The notes under the pieces: model-generated
What the model was told of the DNA's origin: nothing
Seen by the model: the letters and a program-made list of their open reading frames with translations, nothing else
Database searches by the model: none
Origin: Flavobacteriaceae bacterium
GTDB taxonomy: Bacteria; Bacteroidota; Bacteroidia; Flavobacteriales; Flavobacteriaceae
NCBI GenBank assembly: GCA_013043685.1
Contig: JABDNT010000013.1
Location: 1 to 64,000 of the forward strand
Direction of reading: 5' to 3'
Length of the DNA stretch: 64,000 nt
Shown here: positions 43,350 to 52,859 of the stretch, piece by piece
Position numbering within the stretch: position 1 is the first letter of the stretch
Layout: each line of letters starts with the position of its first letter
Made by a program: the position numbers and the translations under genes

Positions 43350-44819
43350 TTATTTAAGATGAAATTCGGGCATTCGACAAATATGGACTAGCAAGAGTAA
43401 ACATTGATAGGGCGCAGAGTCCCAATCGAGATTCCAAAATCCATTGTCGTAATAATTCTGAGGCACTTCCCATTTAAAAATGTCTGTCGCAATATCGTAA
43501 TCGGTTGCCGTATTTAATCCCTTTGGAACAAAATGATCCACCATTACCCGAGTAATGAATTCGGGATCATTACTGTTATTCGTAAGTTCTTTGGCAAGGT
43601 CAGTGAGTGATAATTCATATCCGTTCTCAAAAAGATAGGTCACATATACTTCCATAAACTCCCAGCGACCTGTGAGCGTAGAGCTATTAATCCATGTTTC
43701 GTCTCCCTGCCATCCCGAAACGTCCGGGGGGTCATAAATGGCTTGCCCCATAAGACCAGCGTAATATACGAAGGCATTCATGACAAAATTATTATAAAAG
43801 AAGCTTCCTTCATTTGCAAAGCTTAAAATAACATCTAACGGACTTTTAATCACTACGCCCAAGGCTCGTTCATCAAAAAAGTGTTCACTTTTAAAAAGTT
43901 GCTTGAGCATTGGGACCATATCAAAATTGTTGTTGATCAAGGTTTGAACAAGAGGTGTAATTATGTCTTGTTGGATCATGGCATCAATGTCGGGGCTTAC
44001 AAAAAAGCGATACAGTTTTGCGCATATATGATTTGCGATCTCGGTACTGCGCTGGTCAAAGAGGATATCAATCACATCGTCGTAACCCCAGTTTCCTGTT
44101 TGTCCGAAAATGGTCTTGTTGGTATCGTCAAAAGTACTGGCGTCAAAGTATATGTCGGCGCCAGGTTCTGTCCAGTGATTGTATCCGGTAAGAGCACGTG
44201 CAGTTTCGGTAATATCATCCTGAGAATACCCGTTTCCTTCTCCCAGAGTAAATAGTTCATACAGCTCTCGTGCATAGTTCTCATTGGGTTCGTTATTGGT
44301 ATTTTCAAAACCATTGAGATATAACAACATGTTATTATCAGTACCTACACTTCGAACAAAATCCCTGTAATTACCCAATGCATTTACTTGTAGCATATTA
44401 TAATACTGGAACAAATAAGGTGCGTAATTTATGGTATCTAATTGAGTGACAAAGTGGTTCATCCAGAAAATTGCCATCCGACCTCTAAGATTTTCGGAGA
44501 TGAGGTGATTTCCGGTTTCAATACGCCATTCGTTGATATACTGAGTATTCTCAGTTTGAAAATCGGTAAAATCACTCACTGCATAATATGCCCAAAATGG
44601 AGCTGACGCCGGTGGGAGATTAAAAGCTGTGTCTACCAGATCGTCAATAAAGTCATTCGGGGAGAGCATCAGAGCATCATCAATTTGCATGATATTAGCA
44701 CCAAAACCAAGTCGTCTAAAGACATGTTTTACCTTGCTGGTATTCCATGGATTTCCGCTTGAAGGTACGTATGGAGAGAGTGGTGCCGTGTTACAGGACA
44801 TGTAGGCAGCTATTTCCAT
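43350..44819 (-). CDS. DUF1800 protein
   Basis: A 489-residue protein of the DUF1800 family. Characteristic segments are KVKHVFRRLGFGANIMQID at the N-terminus, RGRMAIFWMNHFVTQLD, NENYARELYELFTLGEGNGY and DVSGWQGDETWINSSTLTGR. There is no obvious signal peptide at the chosen start, although the N-terminal 20 residues contain a Cys. It is encoded directly upstream of its usual partner, the DUF1501 protein, and both may form a surface or periplasmic complex. No enzymatic activity can be assigned. Confidence 0.85.
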   Translation of the reverse strand: MEIAAYMSCNTAPLSPYVPSSGNPWNTSKVKHVFRRLGFGANIMQIDDALMLSPNDFIDDLVDTAFNLPPASAPFWAYYAVSDFTDFQTENTQYINEWRIETGNHLISENLRGRMAIFWMNHFVTQLDTINYAPYLFQYYNMLQVNALGNYRDFVRSVGTDNNMLLYLNGFENTNNEPNENYARELYELFTLGEGNGYSQDDITETARALTGYNHWTEPGADIYFDASTFDDTNKTIFGQTGNWGYDDVIDILFDQRSTEIANHICAKLYRFFVSPDIDAMIQQDIITPLVQTLINNNFDMVPMLKQLFKSEHFFDERALGVVIKSPLDVILSFANEGSFFYNNFVMNAFVYYAGLMGQAIYDPPDVSGWQGDETWINSSTLTGRWEFMEVYVTYLFENGYELSLTDLAKELTNNSNDPEFITRVMVDHFVPKGLNTATDYDIATDIFKWEVPQNYYDNGFWNLDWDSAPYQCLLLLVHICRMPEFHLK

Positions 44820-44866
44820 AAGGGATCATTTTTGGGATTACTTCTGGTCTAAATATACTGAAACAT

Positions 44867-44879
44867 AGTGTTATACACT
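44867..44879. repeat. Small palindrome between divergent genes
   Basis: AGTGT and ACACT flank TAT in the 126-base gap between the DUF1800 gene and the LD-carboxypeptidase gene. The arms are only five bases, so operator function is possible but weakly supported. Confidence 0.25.
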
Positions 44880-44945
44880 GATTGTAGCCGAATTTTAACA
44901 GAAAGGTTTAATTTAGACATATATTGAGATGCAAATAAAAAACTT

Positions 44946-45848
44946 ATGGTGACACCCCCATTTTTGAAGCCTGGAGATATAGTTGGAATTGTATCTACTG
45001 CACGTAAAATTTCCAGAGATGAATTACAGCCTGCCTTTCAGCTTCTTTCGAAATGGGGACTGAAATTCATCTTAGGGAATACCATTGGTTCCGAGCAGGA
45101 CCAATTTGCGGGAGACGACGCTACCAGGGCCTTAGATCTTCAAACTATGCTGGATAATCCTAAAATTAGCGCTATCTGGTGCGCCAGGGGAGGTTATGGC
45201 ACAGTCAGGCTGATCGACACACTTGATTTTAAATATTTTAGTTCGAATCCCAAATGGATCATAGGCTATAGTGATATTACGGTCCTTCATTCTCACCTTA
45301 ATACCCGGGGTATAGAAACCTTGCACGCTCAAATGCCCCTGGAAATTGATAAGAAAAGTTACGAGACCGCCGAATCGATCCGCAATGCGTTGTTTGGTGA
45401 TAAGAATGAGGTTAGCTTCGATAATCTTACGAAATTAGGGAGAACCGGCAAGGCCAGGGGAGAATTGACAGGGGGTAATTTATCGGTATTGTACTCTATA
45501 TGTGGCAGTAGATCCGCTTTGAAAACAGATGGTAAAATATTGTTCCTCGAAGATCTGGATGAATATCTGTACCATGTAGACAGAATGCTGCAGAATTTGA
45601 AAAGAAACGGTTTATTCGATAATTTAAAAGGTTTGATCGTTGGCGGCATGACCGATATGAACGATAATACCATTCCTTTTGGAAAAACTGCCGAGGAAAT
45701 CGTAGCGGACATTATTTCCGAGTACGATTTCCCGGTCTGTTTCAATTTTCCCGCAGGGCATGTACATGATAACAGGGCGTTGATTTTCGGACGAGAAGCG
45801 GAGCTCTTTGTCTCCGATAATACCGTTGATCTTAGCTTTACTTCTTAA
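44946..45848 (+). CDS. LD-carboxypeptidase (peptidase family S66)
   Basis: A 300-residue cytoplasmic serine peptidase that removes the terminal D-alanine from muropeptide tetrapeptides during cell-wall recycling. The nucleophile elbow is KWIIGYSDITVLHSHL, preceded by the conserved IWCARGGYGTVRLID. The C-terminal part has LFLEDLDEYLYHVDRML with the catalytic Glu and FNFPAGHVHDNRAL with the catalytic His. The length fits family S66. Its 3' end overlaps the convergent leucine-rich gene by 11 bases, and it appears to be monocistronic. Confidence 0.93.
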   Translation: MVTPPFLKPGDIVGIVSTARKISRDELQPAFQLLSKWGLKFILGNTIGSEQDQFAGDDATRALDLQTMLDNPKISAIWCARGGYGTVRLIDTLDFKYFSSNPKWIIGYSDITVLHSHLNTRGIETLHAQMPLEIDKKSYETAESIRNALFGDKNEVSFDNLTKLGRTGKARGELTGGNLSVLYSICGSRSALKTDGKILFLEDLDEYLYHVDRMLQNLKRNGLFDNLKGLIVGGMTDMNDNTIPFGKTAEEIVADIISEYDFPVCFNFPAGHVHDNRALIFGREAELFVSDNTVDLSFTS

Positions 45849-46890
45849 AGATCTTATGGGTGTGCTGCCGACCGTCGCTTAGCGTTATTTTCAGGAAATA
45901 GATGCCAGTGGCAAAGTTTGAGATATCGACAGTTTCGGCAACCGGTAAGCTTTGTTTCTGGCCGGCTAAATTTATCCATTCCAATGTCTCGATCTCTGTA
46001 TTTGTGTTTAATTGAATATAGAAGGAGTTGGTTGCAGGATTGGGTGCTATTACCACATCGAAATTTGAATTGTCATTATTACCCAGAACGCAGGTTTCTG
46101 AATATTCCGCAGTCGCATCTTTGTTCCAGTTTGTCGCATTGGAAGCAAAAACTACATCATCTACACAGATAAGTTGAAGATCCGGGTTCCCCCTGGCATC
46201 CATGGTGTTGATATTCGTATTATTTCCATTTCGAAGATCCAAAAAGACCAGGTCATTGTCCTCGAAACGTAATGTTGCCAGAATGGGCGCCGTTGTTAGA
46301 TCGATATTAGTGAGACTATTGTTATAGATCCATACAATTTCGAGCAAGGTAGGTGAAGCAGGAAAGGTGATGGAAGTCAAACTATTATCATGTGCCACGA
46401 TCTGGTAGAGATTCAAATTGTTGGCAAGGTCCAGATCCGTCAACTGATTATTCTGCAAAGTAATATCGCTGAGAGCCAGATTATTGGCCAGATTAATGTT
46501 GGTAAGGGAATTGTCACTGGCATTCAAACTTATAAGATCGTTGTTGGCATTTATATTAAGGCTGCTTATTAAATTATTGTTGCAGTCGAGGAAGGTAAGC
46601 ATCGTATTGAACGACAGATCGAGGTTGCTTATCATATTGTCTTCGCAGTCGAGCATAAGCAGATCCACAAAGGCTTCAATCCCGGCAAGATTAGAGATAC
46701 CCGAGTCGCTCACATTTAAGTTAGTTACGCCTTCAGCGTCACTGTTCAGTATATTCCCATTCATACCGTTGGTATCAATGCCTAAAGAGATGAGCTTAGC
46801 TTCAAAGGCAGGGTCTGGCACAGGTGTGGTCTGGCTATAGCTAATAGTAGTAATAAATAAAGCGACAGTTATTAGAATTTGTAGTTTCAT
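45838..46890 (-). CDS. Leucine-rich surface protein with T9SS sorting domain
   Basis: A 350-residue secreted protein. ATG at 46890 gives a clean signal peptide (MKLQILITVALFITTISYSQ); the open frame upstream to 47091 has no export signal and is rejected. Residues about 25-245 contain short leucine-rich repeats of the bacterial type (for example LMLDCEDNMISNLDLSFN, LTFLDCNNNLISSLNINAN, SDITLQNNQLTDLDLANN). The C-terminus (VVIAPNPATNSFYIQLN to HTHKIFKK) is a T9SS type A sorting domain. It probably binds a surface or environmental ligand. Its stop region overlaps the LD-carboxypeptidase gene by 11 bases. Confidence 0.87.
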   Translation of the reverse strand: MKLQILITVALFITTISYSQTTPVPDPAFEAKLISLGIDTNGMNGNILNSDAEGVTNLNVSDSGISNLAGIEAFVDLLMLDCEDNMISNLDLSFNTMLTFLDCNNNLISSLNINANNDLISLNASDNSLTNINLANNLALSDITLQNNQLTDLDLANNLNLYQIVAHDNSLTSITFPASPTLLEIVWIYNNSLTNIDLTTAPILATLRFEDNDLVFLDLRNGNNTNINTMDARGNPDLQLICVDDVVFASNATNWNKDATAEYSETCVLGNNDNSNFDVVIAPNPATNSFYIQLNTNTEIETLEWINLAGQKQSLPVAETVDISNFATGIYFLKITLSDGRQHTHKIFKK

Positions 46891-47036
46891 GATGTTCGGA
46901 TTTAATGTTGATGTAAAATTAAATCCTTCCTCATGTGCCGGCTGGTACAGATGTATCAATACCTGTAATTTATGTAACCAGACCACTGGTTTATGATAAT
47001 TCAGTGATTTTTTAATTGTTTTTAGCAAATTGCAAT

Positions 47037-47396
47037 ATGGCTTATCACAATGAACTGGGAAAATTAGGGGAGGAACTCGCAGTGGCTTCATTGATTAGCA
47101 AGGGGTATGAAATCCTGGAACGTAATTTTGTGTTTGAAAAAGCCGAAATCGATATCATCTCAAAAAAGGATGATCAATTGGTTATTGTAGAAGTCAAAAC
47201 CAGAAATAGTGCGGTGTTTGGAGACCCGCAGAGTTTTGTATCAAAAGGGAAAATAAAACTATTGGTGAAAGCGGCGAACGAATATGTGTTACGGAACGAT
47301 CTGGACACGGAAGTTCGATTTGATATTATAGCAGTTCTAAAGAATAAGTATGTGGAACAGATAGCCCATTTTGAAAATGCATTCTATCATTTTTGA
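47037..47396 (+). CDS. YraN/UPF0102 family nuclease-fold protein
   Basis: A 119-residue protein of the YraN (UPF0102) family, which has a restriction-endonuclease-like fold. Motifs are GKLGEELAVASLISKGYEIL and the core AEIDIISKKDDQLVIVEVKTR, containing the D...ExK metal-binding residues. No substrate is firmly known for the family. ATG at 47037 is chosen because the family begins at MAYHNELGKLGEE; an upstream in-frame codon at 47016 adds only seven unrelated residues. It is divergent from the leucine-rich gene and convergent with mfd. Confidence 0.9.
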   Translation: MAYHNELGKLGEELAVASLISKGYEILERNFVFEKAEIDIISKKDDQLVIVEVKTRNSAVFGDPQSFVSKGKIKLLVKAANEYVLRNDLDTEVRFDIIAVLKNKYVEQIAHFENAFYHF

Positions 47397-47407
47397 AAAA
47401 TATAACC

Positions 47408-50400
47408 CTAAGTAAATGGACGCAATACTTCCAGGGCTTTATTCACCGAAGTGATTTGCTCGAAAGATAGCAGTAGCCGAAGTCCGCTGCGCGTTTGCTT
47501 TTCTTTCATTTTCACCATTTGAGGATGGCTTTGAACATATTGAAGTACTCTTGTGAAAGTGTCGCTTTGGTAATAGGCACTCTGCTGGTCGCTTACAAAA
47601 TATCCAACAAGCCTGTTCTTCTTCATAACCACTCTTTCAAGCCCCATGGAAATGGCAATCCATTTAATTCGAACACTGTTGAGCAGATCTTTAGCCTGCT
47701 CCGGAAGCTCTCCAAATCGATCCAACAACTCTGCTTCGAACTGCTGAAGCTGATCTTCAGATTCTAATGTATTAAGCTTTTGATATAAATTAAGGCGTTC
47801 TGTAATATTGTTGACATAATCGTCAGGGAAAAGAAGCTCGAAGTCAGTATCGATAACCGCTTCTTTCACAAAATCTTTAAGTTCATGTTCGGTACCTGCG
47901 TAAAGGTCCTTGAATTCTTTCTCTTTCAGTTCATCAATAGCTTCAGAAAGAATTTTTTGATAAGTTTCAAATCCAATTTCATTGATAAATCCACTTTGTT
48001 CACCACCCAACAGATCTCCTGCACCTCGAATTTCAAGGTCCTTCATTGCGATATTGAATCCACTTCCCAGCTCACTGAATTGTTCCAGGGCTGTGATGCG
48101 TTTTCTGGCATCATCGGTCATAGCAGAAAAAGGAGGAGTGATAAAATAACAGAAAGCCTTTTTATTGCTTCGTCCTACGCGGCCCCGCATCTGGTGTAGA
48201 TCTGAAAGACCGAAATTATTGGCGTTATTGACAAAAATAGTATTCGCATTGGGGACATCAAGTCCGCTTTCAATGATAGTGGTAGAAACCAGTACATCAA
48301 ATTGGTTATTCATGAAAGCAAGCATGAGATGTTCCAGTTTCCTGCCATCAAGTTGCCCGTGTCCAATCCCAATTTTTGCTTCAGGGACCAGCCGTTGAAT
48401 CATCCCGGCAACTTCCTTTATGTTCTCAATACGGTTATGGACGAAGAACACCTGTCCGCCCCTGGAAATTTCATAGCGAATGGCATCACGGATAATCTCT
48501 TCTGAAAATCGGATCACCTGGGTATCCACCGGATAGCGGTTTGGAGGAGGCGTTGTAATTACCGAGAGATCGCGCGCAGCCATTAGGCTAAACTGAAGCG
48601 TGCGTGGAATAGGCGTGGCGGTTAGGGTTAAGGTATCCACATTTTCTTTTATGGTCTTCAGCTTGTCCTTTACAGCCACCCCGAATTTTTGTTCTTCATC
48701 AATAATAAGTAACCCGAGATCCTTAAAAACTACCGACTTGTTCACCAGCTGATGTGTGCCAATGACTATATCCAGTTTTCCATTCGCCAGGTTTTCAAGT
48801 ACGGTTCGCCTTTGCCGTGCACTTCTGAAACGATTGAGGTAATCCACATTCACCGGCATATCGGCAAGACGTTCACTAAATGTTTTGAAATGCTGAAAAG
48901 CCAGAATAGTAGTAGGTACCAATACAGCTACCTGCTTTCCGTTGTCCACCGCTTTGAACGCCGCTCTTATAGCTACTTCTGTTTTGCCGAAACCAACGTC
49001 ACCACAAACCAACCTATCCATAGGGCGCTCGTTTTCCATGTCCCGCTTTACGTCTTCCGTTGCCCTCGTCTGGTCGGGGGTATCTTCGTATATGAAGGAA
49101 GACTCCAGTTCCAGTTGCAAGTATGAATCCGGAGCAAATGCTTCCCCTTTTTGCAGTCGGCGTTTCGCGTAGAGTTCGATAAGGTTAAAAGCAATTTCCT
49201 TTACACGTTTCTTGGTTTTTTGCTTTAGTTTTTTCCAAGCTGCGCTACCAAGTTTATAGATCTTAGGGACGGCCCCGTCTTTACCATTATATTTTGAGAT
49301 CTTATGGAGCGAATGAATGCTGAGGTAAAGGATATCACGTTCACCATACATGAGTTTAATGGCTTCCTGTTGTTTTCCCTCTACATCGATCTTCTGAAGA
49401 CCTCCAAATTTTCCTATACCATGATCGATATGGGTAACATAATCCCCTACTTCCAGGTTGGTAAGTTCCTTTAGTGTTAAAGCCTGTTTCTTGGCATAAC
49501 TGTTCTTTAGCTCAAACTTATGATACCGCTCAAAGATCTGGTGATCGGTATAGCATATTTTCTTTTGGTCATGGTCTATGAACCCCTGGAATAACGGAAA
49601 TACTATGGTTTCGAAGGCGTCTACGTGTTGTTCGGCATCTTCAAATATATCGTGAAATCGTTTGGCCTGCTGCTCACTGCTGCAAAAAATATAGTTGATA
49701 TATCCTTCAGCGGCATTCGCGTTTAAGTTGTCTATAAGCAAATTGAACTGCTTGTTGAACGATGGCTGCGGAACTATATTAAACGTAATATTGCAATTAT
49801 ACGTTGAAACATTATTTTTCGATAACCGAACAACTGAAAATTTATTTAGCTGACTTTCCAAAAGTTGAGATGTACAGAACAGATCTTCAGGGGGGCTCAT
49901 TGATACTGCCCCGTCTGCTTCACTGAAAGCTTCGGTAGCTTTCATAAACAACTTATCGATCGCTGTGGTAAGTAATTCTTCATTCCTCAGGAAAACCAGG
50001 GTTTTAGATCTTATATAGTCCAGGAAACTCTCCCTATTTTCCTCAACCATCTTATTTTCTACGTTTGGGATAATGGAAATTCGTTTAATCTGTTCCAGGG
50101 ATAATTGAGTCTCGACATCAAATGTCCGTATGCTTTCCACCTCGTCGCCGAAAAATTCGATGCGATAAGGTTCATCATGGCTGAAAGAAAAAACATCCAG
50201 AATACCACCGCGAACCGAGAACTCCCCGGGCTCCGTAACAAAATCGGTACGTTTAAATCGATACTCAAATAGAACTTCGTTCACAAAATCGATGGACACC
50301 TCCTCACCGACCTTCAATTTCAAGGTGTTCTTCTCCAACTCTCTTCTCGTGACGACCTTTTCGAATAAGGCCTCGGGATAGGTTACTATGATTGCAGGTT

Positions 50401-50749
50401 TCCGACGGGAATTCAATCGATTAAGAACCTCACTCCGCAACAGGACATTAGCATTATCAGTCTCTTCAATCTGATAGGGCCTGCGGTAACTTCCGGGGTA
50501 GAATAAAACATTTTGGTCCCCCAGTAAATTTTCAAGATCGTTCAGGTGATACGCTGCATCTTCCTTATCGTTTAGTATTAGCAAATAAGGGACTTCTGAA
50601 GTTTTAAAAAGCTCGGCAACGACGAGGGAGAGCGAAGAGCCAACAAGTGAGTTAACATGGATGTTTTTTTCAGAACTGTCAATAGCTTCCCTCAGTTCCC
50701 GGGTTTCCGGAGACTGTTCAAAAAGCGACCGTACAAGGGCTTTGCTCAT
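47408..50749 (-). CDS. mfd: Transcription-repair coupling factor
   Basis: A 1113-residue ATP-dependent translocase that removes stalled RNA polymerase and recruits UvrA. In order it has an N-terminal UvrB-like region (about 10-300), an RNA polymerase-interaction domain (LTNLEVGDYVTHIDHGIGKF, about 430), the RecG-like motor with Walker A (GDVGFGKTEVAIRAAF) and DEEQ box (IIDEEQKFGVAVK), motif VI QMRGRVGRSNKKAFCYF, and the C-terminal TRCF domain. ATG at 50749 is preferred over TTG at 50758. It follows the aminotransferase gene by 27 bases in the same direction. Confidence 0.96.
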   Translation of the reverse strand: MSKALVRSLFEQSPETRELREAIDSSEKNIHVNSLVGSSLSLVVAELFKTSEVPYLLILNDKEDAAYHLNDLENLLGDQNVLFYPGSYRRPYQIEETDNANVLLRSEVLNRLNSRRKPAIIVTYPEALFEKVVTRRELEKNTLKLKVGEEVSIDFVNEVLFEYRFKRTDFVTEPGEFSVRGGILDVFSFSHDEPYRIEFFGDEVESIRTFDVETQLSLEQIKRISIIPNVENKMVEENRESFLDYIRSKTLVFLRNEELLTTAIDKLFMKATEAFSEADGAVSMSPPEDLFCTSQLLESQLNKFSVVRLSKNNVSTYNCNITFNIVPQPSFNKQFNLLIDNLNANAAEGYINYIFCSSEQQAKRFHDIFEDAEQHVDAFETIVFPLFQGFIDHDQKKICYTDHQIFERYHKFELKNSYAKKQALTLKELTNLEVGDYVTHIDHGIGKFGGLQKIDVEGKQQEAIKLMYGERDILYLSIHSLHKISKYNGKDGAVPKIYKLGSAAWKKLKQKTKKRVKEIAFNLIELYAKRRLQKGEAFAPDSYLQLELESSFIYEDTPDQTRATEDVKRDMENERPMDRLVCGDVGFGKTEVAIRAAFKAVDNGKQVAVLVPTTILAFQHFKTFSERLADMPVNVDYLNRFRSARQRRTVLENLANGKLDIVIGTHQLVNKSVVFKDLGLLIIDEEQKFGVAVKDKLKTIKENVDTLTLTATPIPRTLQFSLMAARDLSVITTPPPNRYPVDTQVIRFSEEIIRDAIRYEISRGGQVFFVHNRIENIKEVAGMIQRLVPEAKIGIGHGQLDGRKLEHLMLAFMNNQFDVLVSTTIIESGLDVPNANTIFVNNANNFGLSDLHQMRGRVGRSNKKAFCYFITPPFSAMTDDARKRITALEQFSELGSGFNIAMKDLEIRGAGDLLGGEQSGFINEIGFETYQKILSEAIDELKEKEFKDLYAGTEHELKDFVKEAVIDTDFELLFPDDYVNNITERLNLYQKLNTLESEDQLQQFEAELLDRFGELPEQAKDLLNSVRIKWIAISMGLERVVMKKNRLVGYFVSDQQSAYYQSDTFTRVLQYVQSHPQMVKMKEKQTRSGLRLLLSFEQITSVNKALEVLRPFT

Positions 50750-50776
50750 TGCGGGCAAAGATAATACAGCCCTTAC

Positions 50777-51922
50777 TTAAATGAAACAGTTCACGAGTTT
50801 TTCTATATCGGCCCTCGTATTGTAAAGATGAGGTGAAATACGAATCGATTGACCGCGGAAGGATACCTTTATGTTTTCGAGGGTGAGGATTTGCTTTATC
50901 TCTTTCATCGATCTCTTCCCCGTGCAGAAAATACCAAATAAATGCTGTGCCCTGAAATCGGGATCTTCTATAAAATATCCGTGATCCCGTAAGGATTTAA
51001 TTCCATCTGCAGTAATATCCCGGCAATAATCCTGGATCCTTTCAGGTCGCCAGTCGATGATTTGCTGAATAGCTTCCGCCAACATAGGAACCAGAATGAA
51101 ATTACTGGATTCCCCTACGTCAAATCTGGTCGCCTTGGGCTTAAATTCGGGATTGTAGGATGCAAGGTTGGTGAAATCCTCACTCCCTTTATGATTTATC
51201 CAATTATCCTCCAAAGGGGATCCCTGGTAGAACCGCTCACTGTAATACGCCATTCCCAGGCCGTACGCTCCCAGCATCCATTTGTAACCCCCACAAATTA
51301 AAGCATCAGGAGCTATATCGGGAATGGAAAATGGAATTGCACCAATGCTCTGGGTGCCATCGATTATCAGATAAGCTCCAAATTCATTCAATTTTTTGCG
51401 GATGGCTTTTAGATCGAAAAAAGTCCCATCCGACCAATGCACTTGCGGTATGGCAACTACTTTCGTCCTGTTTGAAATAGCTTCAATTAATCGCTCATTC
51501 CATAATTTCCCACGGCCTTCGCTTAACGGGGGTGCCAAAATAGTTGTAATGCTTATTTCTTTTTCTTGCTCAACCTGCTTCCATGCATAGATATTACTTG
51601 GAAACTGGTCCTCCAGAACAATGATCTCATCCCCTTTATTAAATGGAATATTCTTCGTCACTGTTGCAATCCCATAGGAGACAGATGGAATAATTGATAC
51701 ACTGTCGGGATCTGGAGCACCGATCAAGGCTGCAAATCTTTCTTTTAATATCTTCCGGTCTGTAAAAAAATGATGGCTTTCAATATGCTGTGGATTCGTC
51801 TTTCGCTTCAGATTTTCAATACCGATCCGTTCAACAGATTGCAGGAAGGGTGACATGGTGGCGCAATTAAGATACGTAACATCTTCAGAGAGGTTGAATA
51901 AATGTTTTTGACAATTAAGCAT
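50777..51922 (-). CDS. Class V aminotransferase-fold PLP enzyme
   Basis: A 381-residue fold-type I PLP enzyme of the class V aminotransferase/cysteine desulfurase superfamily. Motifs include IPQVHWSDGTFFDLKAIRKK, the PLP-binding Asp in GAYLIIDGTQSIGAIPF, and the Schiff-base lysine in ICGGYKWMLGAYGLGMAYYS. No conserved catalytic cysteine loop of SufS or IscS was seen, so a desulfurase role is unlikely. The reaction is unknown; kynureninase-like or isopenicillin-epimerase-like members are the nearest recognisable kind. Its start shares one base with the TspO-like gene's stop. Confidence 0.85.
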   Translation of the reverse strand: MLNCQKHLFNLSEDVTYLNCATMSPFLQSVERIGIENLKRKTNPQHIESHHFFTDRKILKERFAALIGAPDPDSVSIIPSVSYGIATVTKNIPFNKGDEIIVLEDQFPSNIYAWKQVEQEKEISITTILAPPLSEGRGKLWNERLIEAISNRTKVVAIPQVHWSDGTFFDLKAIRKKLNEFGAYLIIDGTQSIGAIPFSIPDIAPDALICGGYKWMLGAYGLGMAYYSERFYQGSPLEDNWINHKGSEDFTNLASYNPEFKPKATRFDVGESSNFILVPMLAEAIQQIIDWRPERIQDYCRDITADGIKSLRDHGYFIEDPDFRAQHLFGIFCTGKRSMKEIKQILTLENIKVSFRGQSIRISPHLYNTRADIEKLVNCFI

Positions 51923-52719
51923 TAACGATGCGGGTATTGTTTGAGTTTAATAATTGGATTGGTCGCCCTGTTTCTATAGCCATGAATACTACTGCTTAAA
52001 AACAGGATAGCAGCAACTGCTATGCTGGTAAATACAATAGCTTTGTTTCCTTCCCAATTGGCAATGGCAATAGCCACCAAGGCCCAAACTCCTACCAATG
52101 CAAATTCTCGCATATTACGTTTCCAGGTAACAAGCAGATTGATTACGCCGGCTATTATAATCATGATTATTGTCCAGATACTTTCTGAAATACCAAGGCC
52201 ATTCCATTCTAATTTGGTCAACCATGCTGAAACATTTGCTATGCTGGCTACAGTTACCCATCCGCTGTAGATTACAAAAGGCCACCATAAAAATGCGATT
52301 ACAGAAATTGGCGCATCCCATCGCTCCATATTATTGTTCACGACAATTTTTAGCAGGGAAATAAGTAGCAGGAAAATGCACAGAACGGAAAGCCCGGTAA
52401 ACTCATATAACCAGCAGAAAACCCATGCCCCGTTGGCGATACAGGAAAGTACAAACCACCACCCTGTTCTATTCACGAATTCGTCATCCCTAACTTTAAC
52501 GAACAAGCTCCTGCCCTGGTAAATAATAAATCCGAAAAGGGAAAGATAGATCAGCCCCCAAATAGCAAAGGCGTAACCTGCCGGGGTAAATAGAGTAGTT
52601 AATTCACCAGAAACCTCACCAATGGTGGTGTTGTTCATCTTGCCGGTGTTGGATAAATAATTGATTATAATTACCGATACCAACGCAATTCCGTTACTTA
52701 TCTGCAGCGCTTTCTTCAT
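51922..52719 (-). CDS. TspO/MBR-like tryptophan-rich membrane protein
   Basis: A 265-residue membrane protein with about eight hydrophobic segments and many tryptophans (FVLSCIANGAWVFCWLYEF, AFLWWPFVIYSGWVTVASIA, ESIWTIIMIIIAG). The N-terminal TTLFTPAGYAFAIWGLIYLS is the signature of the TspO-related tryptophan-rich sensory proteins. It is longer than classic TspO (about 160 residues), as is common for Bacteroidota members. TspO proteins bind tetrapyrroles or other hydrophobic ligands; a role in this organism is unknown. It is the first gene of a run with the aminotransferase and mfd. Confidence 0.78.
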   Translation of the reverse strand: MKKALQISNGIALVSVIIINYLSNTGKMNNTTIGEVSGELTTLFTPAGYAFAIWGLIYLSLFGFIIYQGRSLFVKVRDDEFVNRTGWWFVLSCIANGAWVFCWLYEFTGLSVLCIFLLLISLLKIVVNNNMERWDAPISVIAFLWWPFVIYSGWVTVASIANVSAWLTKLEWNGLGISESIWTIIMIIIAGVINLLVTWKRNMREFALVGVWALVAIAIANWEGNKAIVFTSIAVAAILFLSSSIHGYRNRATNPIIKLKQYPHR

Positions 52720-52834
52720 TTACATAGAAATGTTTAAAGATAGGGGAAGTCTGCTATTTTTTCTATGAATTTGGAAAAGTTTAGTGAACGGTTATTTTCC
52801 GGCGATTTATTCAGTAAAAAACCGCGAATAGTCT

Positions 52835-52842
52835 TATTTTTG
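52835..52842 (+). promoter_or_regulatory. -7 promoter element of the terB-like gene
   Basis: TATTTTTG matches TAnnTTTG exactly and lies 17 bases before the ATG at 52860. A -33 TTG is not visible. Confidence 0.5.
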
Positions 52843-52859
52843 CAGTATAAAATTGAATT

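Noticed and set aside
46000-46800. Tandem DNA repeat in the leucine-rich gene
   Set aside because: The periodicity is that of leucine-rich protein repeats in coding sequence, and the DNA copies are too diverged for a simple repeat.
46891-47091. N-terminal extension of the leucine-rich protein to 47091
   Set aside because: The extension would place 67 residues before a clean signal peptide and overlap the start region of the divergent YraN gene; ATG at 46890 is the sensible start.
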